Assembly (NCBI GenBank): GCA_037043015.1 | Contig: CM073323.1 | Coordinates: 8,370,001 to 8,434,000, forward strand | Direction: 5' to 3' | Length of the DNA stretch: 64,000 nucleotides | Source: Bryum argenteum | Taxonomy: Eukaryota > Streptophyta > Bryopsida > Bryales > Bryaceae | Shown here: piece after piece, positions 47,185-57,660 of the stretch | How the letters are laid out: each line of letters begins with the position of its first letter | Position numbering within the stretch: the first letter of the stretch is position 1 | Made by a program: the position numbers and the translations under genes | The notes under the pieces: model-generated | What the model saw: the letters and a program-made list of their open reading frames with translations, nothing else | What the model was told of the DNA's origin: nothing | The model's database searches: none

Positions 47185-47280
47185 ATCTAGCTAAATTGGC
47201 ATCGAGCTAAATTGGCATCGAGCTAAATGGGCATCGAGCTAAATGGGCATCGAGCTAAATGAGCATTGAGCTTAATGAGC
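47185..47280. repeat. Half-site tandem array, 16-bp period, six units
   Basis: Units ATCGAGCTAAATGGGC or close variants start at 47185, 47201, 47217, 47233, 47249 and 47265. Each carries only the right half of the palindrome. The array is at the outer end of array C. Confidence 0.93.
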
Positions 47281-47289
47281 TGAAACTTG

Positions 47290-47965
47290 AAAATGGGCGC
47301 ATTGCAGGAGAAAAACACAAATTTCGACGCAAATAACACAAATCGGAAGACCTCTATTACTGTGCGAGCAACATTTCATAGCATTCTGCCCTGCGATGTA
47401 CTGAAAATGGAATTGAATCAAAAACCTAAAAGACAAGAATTAGCAACTTACAATGAAGCAAGTGAGAAAATGCGCTGTAGATGCAGCAATGATTCGCGTC
47501 CAAATGCAGGCGAAGAAAGGCGCAGCCACGAGCGTCCACAGCGCAACAGCAAAGCGAAAAAGCCGCCCAAAGCTTGAAAACAAGCAAGCTCGAAAAAGCA
47601 GGAAGGAGGAGGAGTCTAAAAAGCCGCCCTAAGTCTCAAAACAAGTGCAAAAGCAAGGAGACAGAGTGCGCGCGAAAGGCGGTAGGAAGGAGGAGGCGGA
47701 GGCGCGCGATTAGCAGCAAAATGCAGGAGCGGCAGACACAGCGCGAGGGAGGAAGAGGGCGCAGGTGCGGAGACAGAGCGGAGAGCGCCAAAGCAGCGGA
47801 GACAGAGCGGAGAGGTGCGGTGAGAAAGCGGAGAGCCCGACGCTGCTGTCGGCAGGGTTTCCCGCCAGAGCCCGTCCGCCGCAATCTCCAGGCTGCCCGG
47901 GCTGCCCGGGCGGCCCTGACTGCCCGCTCTGCCCGAGCTGCCCGAGCTGCCCGGGCTTGGCCGCC
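47290..47965 (-). promoter_or_regulatory. GC-rich, pyrimidine-rich leader/promoter-like region of the minus-strand locus
   Basis: On the minus strand this is C/T-rich and rich in CGCTCTCCGC-like words, with a (GCCCGGGCT)-like simple repeat at about 47,890-47,960. The mirror-image region at 52.14-52.68 kb has the same character for the plus-strand gene. The Arg/Ala-rich open frames on both strands here reflect composition and are not called as genes. Confidence 0.4.
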
Positions 47966-50900
47966 CAGTTTTTGTTTTTTATTTTCAATTTTTTTTTCTT
48001 TAATACTTTCAAATTTTATGTCCATTTTTTGGGTTTTTGTTTAGTTTATAGATAATCTCTAAAAATCATGTGTGAAGGTTTGAACATATTTGAATAAGGA
48101 GTTCGTGCATGGGTATGGAAAAAAAAAAGGGGAATAAATATTTTGTGTACTTCATACTTTATATAAGCCATGGAAATAATCCTAGTGCCAAAAACAAATA
48201 CTAAATCAATACTCAAAAATCATTTGGTTTCATTAGAACAACTTGTAGTTTTGAATGAGGAATTGGTGCCTTTGTTTTGGAAAAAAGGGTTGAAATTTTT
48301 TTGGAAATTTTCCTAGGTAATTGGTACCCTATAAAGTATATAGCGTGTGTTTTGGAAGCATGCAAGAAATAAAAGAATTTTTGAAGAAGTACACAAGTTT
48401 AATTATTTAGACTTGTCAAAATAGGAGGCGCTTGGAGATGTATTCAAAAAAATTTATTGGAAAGGGGTTTTTATATGTGAAGTAGGTAATAAGGATTCAA
48501 TAAAATTTATGGAATCACCAAAATAATTTTTTAGAAATCGAAACTATTTTTCCCGATTTACTTTAGATTACCTCTATCGGCCAGAACTTTGAATAATTTG
48601 TAGAAAATATAAAGAAGATGAGAAAAAATATTTTTGAATCTTAGGTTAGCTAACCTATAAAATTGATGGTGACATTTAGAAATTTGTGAGGGGTCATAAA
48701 ATAAATCATAGGGGTAACCCATCTATGTGTCATCGTTTACGTGGACCTTTTAGAAATTTGAATAAGGAGGTGATTAAGAAAATGATGGAAAGAAGTTGAT
48801 TTTAATATCTAAAATAGCTACGTAGGACCATATGAATGTGGTGGAAGTGTAAAAAATATCATAAGGCAAATGGAACTTTGTCTAAAAAATTTCGTGAGTA
48901 TTCAATAACTCAGCAGAATTTGAAGTAGGGGGCAAGTGCAAATGTAATTATGTGCAAAAAGGGAGGAAGAGTGGTTTTTATAACTTTAATTCATAATTCA
49001 TGTCATATGATAACTATGGTGAAAATATTACGACCACGAGACAATGCAAGTATTTCTTTTTTTTCAATTTTTTTTTTATTTCGTTACTTTAAAATTATAT
49101 GTTTAATTTTATTTGTTTTTGTTTAATTTATATGTTTTTGTTTTCACGCATTGAATTAAAATAGATCATTTCTATGATTAAAGGTTAAATTAATTCGTAA
49201 GAAATCAAAATAAACTGAATAAAGATATTTTTAAATCCTAGAGTAATTATCCTATAGAATGTTAGTTAAATATGTTCAATTGGTAGGAAAGCAAATTAAG
49301 GTTAAGAAACATAGTTTAGATCTGAAAATGAAAACTTATAAATATGATGTTGATATTTAAAACTTGTATAAAAAACAAATCTACATGCTACGGGTTTTTT
49401 GTAAAAGTTTTATTACTTTCGAACTATGAATAATTCGTGAAATGTAAATAAATAAAATACAATAATATATTTGTAGTGATCGTATTAAGAATATTATATG
49501 CTTGGAAAAACTATGTGTAGAAAGAAAACGAGGATTGGATAATCCGTCAGTATTTGAAGTAAGTAAAAACATCTAATATAGTGGCAAATAGAGAGTGTAA
49601 GTGGTTTTTATAACTTGATTGCTTTACTTGTTTCCCCTACGCAATTACTTCCTCTATTGGATCAATCTGTTTGTCTCGAAATAGCGCAACCAATTCTCAT
49701 TGCGTGAAGGAAATAACTGAGGAATGCACAGCTACTGTGATGTGAGCAGCGCCGTCATTCTTAAATGTCTCCCGCAGCAAGCTTCTTTTAGGGTCAATCT
49801 CATTTTAACGGAATGAGTCTCATTTTGATTGAAATTCAGATATGCATAGTCGATATCCTATACGTAAGTATTCTTTCTTAAGTAAAGATAAAAGTGTTTA
49901 ATTTCCCAATTGCATTCAAGTAATTGTATAAGGAAGTGATTATCATTTCTAAAATACCTAAAGACAACCATATTTTTGTAGTGTACGTGTTAAAATTATT
50001 AAATGCTAAAAGAAAGTATTTGTAAAAAAAAAAAAAGAATTCAATAATCCGGCATAATTTTAAGTAGGTAAAAACAAAAACTGTATGGGCAAGTCTGTGT
50101 AACTAAGTGTTTTGTATTACCTTAATAGAAAAATAGTTATTCAATATAAATAAATAAATGAATATATATATATTAATAAAAATAACTATAAAAGATTTCC
50201 AATTCAGCTTCCTTATAAATCATGAAGGTATAATGTTCAGAGTTGGAAAATAATTTTTTATTTGTTCTTGCATAGGCAAACCTAAGTTTCTTAAGATAGT
50301 AAGATACAAAATTACAAAAAAGAAATTTTTGATTCTAAATATTTAATTTTCATAAATAAAACGTTAACTGATTTGACCTACATTAAGTAATTTTGTAGGC
50401 AATAAGCATACTGTTAGCACGGAATAAAATAAAGTATTTAGGCACAATTAAAACTGCATTTAATTTATGTATGACGAATGCCCTTGATTATTAATCTACA
50501 TTTACTCGTTTACTAGGGAAAATTTAATGCACAACCAACACATTTGATTCTCATAGCTTAATATACGAATCTCCTAAAAATGAATGTGCCATTTGCAACC
50601 ATTTTACAGTAGCAATTATCAGATTGATTCAATGAAAGAACCAAGCGCGGAGCAAAATCAAGTGAATCAATACTAATATGATCTACTGGAAAATACGGAG
50701 GCTGCACCAAATTGACCGGATGAAGAGCTTCCAAGCGATGCAAACAAGCGCAAGAAAGAGAATGAGCGCGAGGATTACCTAAAGTAGCATGAGCGAGGAG
50801 TAGGAGCAAAAATCAACGGCGGAATAGCCAAAGGACATGTGCGCGAGAAAGTAGAGAGTGCGCCAGGAGATTGAATGCGTTGCGAGAGTCCTCTATTAGA

Positions 50901-52139
50901 GTATAGAATTTAGGCTAACGAATTTAGGAATTAAGGTTTTGGTTATTGAGTTAAAGGTTTAGGATTAAAGGTTAATTATTTTTGAACTTAAAGAGTAAGA
51001 ATTGAAAAGTAAACATAGAAGTTCGATATCAACTTTACAAAAAAATGCGTAAATGCGGATACATTATAATTTTTTGAAACTAACTTTAGAATACTATAAT
51101 ATATAAAACATCCTAGCATAAGAATTGAAGTAAAACAGAATATTATTATGTTTGAATATCACACATAGAATACTAAACTTCTAAAAAACATATAGTCACT
51201 CAATGTTAACAAGACTGAATTTAAAAGCAATAATAATATACTTTAAATATATTATACTTTAAGTAATATACTTAAATTATCCTATTGGAAATAACACACT
51301 TGAAAAAATACGTAATAAACTTATGATTTCTCAACTTATTCACTGTCTAAATAGTTATATGATATTATATCACATAAATATGTTGAATAATATGTTTATA
51401 ATGGCCATTTGTAGAATATCACATTCAACTTAATTGAATATCATACGTAATACACCACACCTAATTAAATAGAAACTAATCTTATAGGATCACATTTAAA
51501 TAATGTGAATATAATATTTACTATAACTGTTTCAACGTGTAAAGTATTTATCTTTTAATATTACATGTAATTTAGTAAATACAAATCTTACAATTATACT
51601 TCACAACACCTATCGATTTTAATCAATTAAGCATAAACGCTAGGCTTAAAGACTATAAAGTTGTAAAGAATCACCTTAAGATCATGATTATGAAAAAGCG
51701 AATCATGAAAAACTCTTTTTAATTTCACGTAATTGGCTTGCAATCATAATACATGCTCCATGCTTGGAGTTCCAATAAAATAAAAGAGTTGTTTTCACTT
51801 AAGTGCATTTCATTATTTCATACTTTTTGCAAAGTTTAGAATAGAAACTAGACTTGATTTGGAGCAAAACCTAAGTGATATCATTCAAAACGGACCTCGG
51901 ACGAAGAAGATATGGCTATTCAAAGTTATGCTTTCTATTCAAAATGTCGTTTTTGACATTCGGCGCATTAAGAGTTTAACATTCTAGTGCCCGATATGAG
52001 ATTATTTTGTTCATTTGAGTTTGGGTTATCCATTGTCCTCCCGAATCCGGTTTTTATTATTACAATTATGTAATTTCTATTTTTAGAAGTATTACAAATT
52101 TCTCCGCGACTTCACTTCAAATGATTTTCTTGGCCTAAG
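47966..52139. other. AT-rich spacer between the two divergent genes of the right block
   Basis: About 4.2 kb with no supported gene, palindrome copy or recognisable element. It has short (TA)n and (AATA)n stretches, for example near 50,150-50,190. Confidence 0.55.
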
Positions 52140-52677
52140 ATGTCCTCGTTCCTCCCAAATTTCCGAAGATGTCCTCGTTCCTTGCGAAGTTCCCGTTCCT
52201 TGTGAAGTTCCCGTTTCCCCCAAGTTCCCATCCACGCCGCTTTTACTCTATACCGTTCTTCGGCCGTATTTGGCGCCCTTTCTATTTTGAGTTCGTGATC
52301 TTGTTTGGCGCCATTTCTCTTCCCGCTTGCTCGGCTCTCTCCTCATTTGCGCACTATGCGCTTTCGCTCCTCTCTTGCTCCGCTCTCCGTGCTCTTTTCC
52401 GCTCTCCTTCGCTCTGCTGCGCTCCCGTGCTCTATCCGCTCCTCTCCGGCCGCGCTCTCTGTTGCCCTTCGCCTCACCTCCGCACCTTCGCATCTCTCGC
52501 CTTCGTCTCTCATGCACTCGTTTTGCCTAAACTCCCTATTACCATTAGTGCTTCCGGTTTTGCAAATTTTGATTAGGGTTTGGGACTCTAAGAAGCTCGG
52601 GAGTTGATGCGCGTCTTTGCTTTGAGGATGCCCAAGGCCTTCGTTGAAATACCGCAGCAGTCAAGCACGGCGTGAGG
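52140..52677 (+). promoter_or_regulatory. Pyrimidine-rich leader exon of the right DUF7869 gene
   Basis: A C/T-rich block with repeats of CGCTCTCC-like words and a local repeat of GATGTCCTCGTTCCT near 52,140-52,180. It ends at a strong donor (GTGAGG/GTAAGTTCG, GT at 52678). It is joined by the predicted leader intron 52678-53737 to the exon with the start codon. Confidence 0.45.
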
Positions 52678-52949
52678 GTAAGTTCGATCTATATCCTCAA
52701 TGTCAATGTATAACAAGAGATTGTTGTTGATTGGTCATGTCTTGCGTTCATTGTGGTGCATTCCTGATGGCAATGTGGATATCGTCGGTTTAGTTGTGCA
52801 CGGAAATCGAGGCAAAGTTCTTTTTTTACTTACGCATTCCCCAAGAACGATTCATAGTATTTGCTGTGCACGAATATCGAGGCAGTTTCATATAACATAT
52901 GCATGATATGCTCATGAAGTCCTGTACTGAAGGATTCACTCGATGCCCA

Positions 52950-53644
52950 TTTAGCTCGAATCGAGCTAAATGGGCTTGCAGTGAACCATAGCTGTACGCC
53001 CATTTAGCTCGACTCGAGCTAAATGGGCTTGCAGTGAATCAGAGCTGTACGCCGATTTAGCTCGACTCGAGCTAAATGGGCTTGATCTGCTATGATTCAC
53101 TGCAAGCCCATTTAGCTCGACTCGAGCTAAATGGGCTTACCCTACAACGGAGTGGTGTGCCCATTTAGCTCGACTCGAGCTAAATGGTCATCCGGTTTTA
53201 ACTTCGTCGTGGTGAGAGTTGAGCAGTTATCTTGAAGACCATTTAGCTCGAGTCGAGCTAAATGGTCATTAAGAAAACTGTTCATCATTCTTACCTCGAA
53301 GCTGTTGAAACTTGATGACTATTTAGCTCGACTCGAGCTAAATGGTCTTCCTCTTCGACATGCTTCAGTGTAAACATAATGTATTAAGATCTTCAAGTCC
53401 ATTTAGCTCGAGCCGAGCTAAATGGTCATCCGCGTTTAATCGCCAGCGGTGAGTGGTGAACAATTTTCTCGATGACCATTTTGCTCGAGTCGAGCTAATT
53501 GTTCATTGAGAAAACTGTTCATCACGCTTACCTCGAAGGTGTTAAAGCGTGATGACCATTTAGCTCGAGTCGAGCTAAATAGTCGTCAGTATACACATGC
53601 TTCGTGACTGAGTGGTGAATTCTTATCGAGTCGAGCTTAATGGT
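52950..53644. repeat. Palindrome array D, ten clear copies plus one degenerate, in the predicted leader intron
   Basis: Cores start at 52950, 53003, 53056, 53111, 53164, 53242, 53322, 53402, 53479 and 53559, with a degenerate copy near 53,624. The first five are about 53-55 bp apart and the rest about 80 bp. In the 80-bp part the spacers on either side of a core also pair (for example GCAGTTATCTT with AAGAAAACTGTTC), so hairpin arms reach about 30 bp. The array lies within intron 52678-53737. Confidence 0.95.
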
Positions 53645-53743
53645 CATATATTCTTAATGGTAGTAATCATTTCTGACTGCACGTAAATATAGCTACCAGT
53701 GATTTCTCATGATTGTTTATTTATTGCTGGCATTCAGGTTATC

Positions 53744-56685
53744 ATGGAATTGAGTGAATCCGATGGCGACGATGATTTGCAGCGTCTTTTTTCGGAGGTA
53801 CTGGACTTACTTATTTTGCATAATACAATATTGTTCTGAGATCATCCATTCGTACTAATTCGTCTATGTTTGTGGTCTTTTAGGACTTGGATGGTCCTTC
53901 TGAGCTGGTTCTTCCGGACCATTTAAAAGATTGCCCAGGACTACCCAGAAGTAAATGGGTTACGAAATTTGTGACACTTCTCAACGATAGTGGGGACGTT
54001 GTTGGTGAAGGCATTTGTCAGACTCTGGACGCTGAAAGAATGCTTGAGAGTAATGACGAGCCCGTATGTGAAGATCAAGTAGTTGTGCAGATCGTGAAGT
54101 GCTTAAATTTCGACTACGTTCCTGCTGAGACCATTTACGGGACCAGGAGCTGGAAGCTCAGCCATGCTATGCACGAGGGTTGGTCACTACTTGATCATTT
54201 ACGAGTTGATCAATTCAACGTCGCTGTTTATGCCCGCGATCATCCAAAGAAGAAGGGGGTGCGACCGTATGATTTGGGAGAACGGAACCAACGGTTTGTG
54301 AGGACTAAGAGGGAGGAGGAGCTTTTGACGTTGGATTCAGTCAACTTGGTTGCAAGCAAGATTTGCTGCAGCAAGAACTGTTGCCAACCTTTCCCCCGTG
54401 AGAAAATTATGGCTCTCCGGAAGCAGATGTACGAGGCGTCAGGTTTTAAATTTAAATCACATTTCAAGATAGATGTTCATAATCGTTTTCATCAGGCACC
54501 AGACGGCACGATGATGGTAACCACTGAAGGCATCGATGTTTGCGCGCGTGCATGGCAACATATTAGTGGAGTTCCGATTTCCACATTTTACAGGCGGAAG
54601 GCGGAAGCTGCAGCTGGACTACGTGCTCGCCACCATGGGAATGTTGGTCAGAAGAAACCACGATTGCATGTAAAGCAAGCTGTTGCTACTTTGAAGACAT
54701 TCATTGACAATGCTGCTGATCATATGCCTCACCGGTCGAAGATGTTGACATCCGGTGAGAAGGTTGTCTCTCGGTCTTTGCCATCGTCTTTCAGATGGAA
54801 GGATGCTATACCAGGTATCAATGACATCAATGAGAGGTTGGGCTTGAAGTCTATTTCGCAGAGCACACTGAGCAGGATTAGGAGGTCAAAATTTTCTGAG
54901 TATTCAAAGAAGGCGTCTGGGGACAATTTTGCTCGTTGCTCAACTTGTGACAGGATGGAGACAATGATCAAGTCTATGGTACCTGATTCATGTGAAGAGA
55001 CTATGTGGATCAAGAAGCTAGAGGAGCATTTGCATCATCAAGAAACGCATCGTGAGTATTATTATTCAAATCGTTCTCTTTCTATTCAGCGGCCGAGAGA
55101 TGTCCTTTGTATAATACATGACAAAATGGATCATGCGAAGACTGCCTGCCCAGTATTTTCACATAAAACAAAGGCAAATGATGCATTGATGAAGCTTCCA
55201 ATTGCTGTGACTGGCATGATTGCTCACGGGCATAGCGATGTCCGGTATGCTCATTATGGGCTCGATATTTATCCAAGTGATTGCAATCACACTGTTGGAT
55301 CAATATTAAAGCTTTTACGAGATCTAGAAGGTGTTCCGATCTCGTATTCGAAGTCCTTATTCGCAAATTCGGGGTCACTGCCTTTATTTGAAGCTGTACT
55401 GTTCGGAAGAGAAGGGTGTTTAAACTCTCTTCTACCTGAAAGTGAAGTTTCTGGGGTGGCGGAGCCTCTACCTCCTGTCCTGCATGTGCAACTAGACAAC
55501 GCAGCTTCTGACAACAAGAATAGATTTATGTTTTGCTTTTGGTCTCTTTTGGTACACATGGGTGTGTTCCGTGAAGTATATGTCAATTTCTTGTTAGTTG
55601 GACATACCCACGAAGACATTGACGCCCTCTTTGGGCGTTGGAGCATGACTCTCAAAGAGAATGACTTTCTCACACTTCCTCAGTTGATGAAGTCATTTAT
55701 GAACGCGGAGGCTTTGCCCGTCATTCCTCATTTGATAGAGGAAATACCTGACTTCAAGGGTTATATCAAAGACTACATTGGTTCCAGAGATGAAATTTTA
55801 GTTGGGCATTCGTAGGTCGATAGTTCAAGTTTTACAAGCATGACAATGGATGGCCAATGATGCAGTATAAGATGTTATGCACGGACAAGGAGTGGTTACC
55901 TTCTACTAATGGAGGTATAAAATTGTGGAAAGAGGACCGAAGTGCGGAAACCAATGTTACCTACAAAGACATGAAACCTTTGGCGCCCATTCCCATGAAG
56001 AACCGTGATGACATTGTAAAAGGCATTGGAGGGTTTATTAAGATGTGGGAGACTTCAAGTGCGGAGGACATATCGGGAGAATTTGGTCGGCGTCATGAAT
56101 TTGTTATTCGCTATTGGCGAGTATGTGAAGTCGGGCGTTGGTTGAGCCTATAGAAGTGTCCTCGATTTTGAAGAACGGTCGTTGGCCTTTAACTCGAGTA
56201 CTGCGACACGAGAATTCTTAAATCTTGCGAATCTGCGAGAGGAATATGGCCGTGATCCGCACTTTATCGGACGGTTGTGTGATAGACCAAGGGAGTCGTT
56301 TCGGGTTGGTCGAGATGTTTATCTTTGGATATTTTGTAGCTCTCGTCCAAATGATGGGGATGCTCGTCCTTTTCCGGATTGCTAGGGCTCTAATCGATTT
56401 CGATGTTGATCACAACTATCCAGTCGTATTCAAATGCAATATTTTCAACCCGCATCAAAAAATAGTGTTGTTCGGAAACCTATCTTTGGTTGGGATACGA
56501 AGAAGACATTCAAATGGAAAGTTGAAGACACTCACATTCCGGAATGGCTCCATGCTGATGCTATTTTTACGTCATGGAAATCAAGTGCAAAACTTGGCTC
56601 GCGGCGTCCTATTATTTCATTATCGGAGCGTCAAATCGACATCATCAAACAAAGTATTGAGCGATTCGACGATGGAGAGGAGTAG
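53744..56685 (+). pseudogene. DUF7869-type transposase-like gene, open for 661 codons then frameshifted
   Basis: Exon 53744-53797 (MELSESDGDDDLQRLFSE) joins in phase 0 to exon 53884 onward, open to a TAG at 55813-55815. The protein has a Cys cluster (CCSKNCC, about 179-185), GIDVCARAW (about 234-242), a CSTC and HLHHQETH putative zinc site (about 370-406), IIHDKMDHAKTACP with D431 and D434, VQLDNAASDNKNR with D556, and LLVGHTHEDIDALF (about 589-601). Three acidic clusters about 125 and 40 residues apart would suit an RNase H-fold DDE/D nuclease. That is inference. After the TAG, homology continues in other frames: FKFYKHDNGWPMMQYKM, then frameshifts near 56,130-56,150 and 56,390, ending at 56685 with a region resembling BAH/PWWP-type readers (RPNDGDARPF, WLHADAIFTSWKS). 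The long intact part suggests recent activity or selection. Confidence 0.75.
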
Positions 56686-56714
56686 CCTGTCATCCCTACT
56701 TTATTTGGGCATGC

Positions 56715-56741
56715 TCATTTAGCTCTAGTCGAGCTAAATGA
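56715..56741. repeat. Single palindrome copy downstream of the DUF7869 gene
   Basis: TCATTTAGCTCTA and TCGAGCTAAATGA around G, with one mismatch. It lies about 30 bp after the end of the last coding piece. Confidence 0.9.
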
Positions 56742-57011
56742 CCTCAGTGCAATTTGAGCTGTCTATTTATCGTGTGGTGACTTTTTGCCAATAGATTCAT
56801 CTTTGAAATGGACATACTAGAAGTCCTACCATTCGTAGTTAAGTATTGGTACGGTTTTTATGCCTTAAAGTTAACAATGCAAGTGTTTGTAAATTTATGG
56901 CCTTGGTCGTCGATTCCCAGTTTAATTGACTTTATCATTTTATTGTGCTCTTTTAGCAAACTGCTGTCAGGATGCATTTTGCTTTTGCTATTATCATCAT
57001 CTTCTGTATTC

Positions 57012-57085
57012 AGTTTAGCTCTACCACATGCGCGTTTAGCTCTACATCACGCGCGTTTTGCTCTTAAACACACACGTTTAGCTCG
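57012..57085. repeat. Half-site array, 21-22 bp period, four units
   Basis: GTTTAGCTCT at 57012 and 57034, GTTTTGCTCT at 57055 and GTTTAGCTCG at 57076, with CACGCG-like spacers. Only the left half of the palindrome is present. It is the rightmost trace of the family in the window. Confidence 0.85.
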
Positions 57086-57589
57086 ATATATATGTTGGAA
57101 TTTAGGTCGATTGGTTTTTGAGAGTTTGGATATTCCCATTATAACGAATTACGTGTTTTTGGACAAAACTTGAAATTTTTTTATATGGTATTCTTTCATA
57201 GTGATACAAAATTATGGGGTGTTCAAAATTGTATAATAAGTAACTGTGAGTTTTTGATTTTTTTTCACCCATCAATGTTTCTCAAGAGCATTTGAAAGTG
57301 ACTTTTTAAGTGACTTTTCAAGGACATTGCTCTTTGAGGTTTACAAGCGAGCATTGGAAAAGTCAGAAACATTCAAAATTTGTGAAAATGAGTGCGGTTA
57401 GGAGATAAACCATGATATCATGAAGAATAGTAGTATCGTTGAAAAAATGCGTCCTTGTAGAGGCAAAACTAAATATGCTTTTAAGATGACATGAGTCAGT
57501 GCCAAAAGGACACATTTGGTTCATTAAAATAACATATAAAATGATATTAATACTAGTATTAGTATAACAAAAAAATTGCATGGCAATCC

Positions 57590-57660
57590 TTCCTACCTAC
57601 CAACGTACCAACCTACCAACATACAAATCTACCAACCTACGAACTTATCAACCTACCTAC
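57590..57660. repeat. Imperfect CCAACCTA-type microsatellite
   Basis: Repeated CTACC and AACCTACC words. Confidence 0.9.

Noticed and set aside
47574..48044. Arg/Ala-rich open frame of 156 codons and antisense frames
   Set aside because: Composition follows from a GC-rich simple-repeat stretch. Frames are open on both strands and no domain is seen.
52169..52607. Open frames of 100-135 codons in the leader of the right DUF7869 gene
   Set aside because: Low-complexity Ser/Leu/Ala/Arg translations over a C/T-rich block that ends at a strong splice donor.
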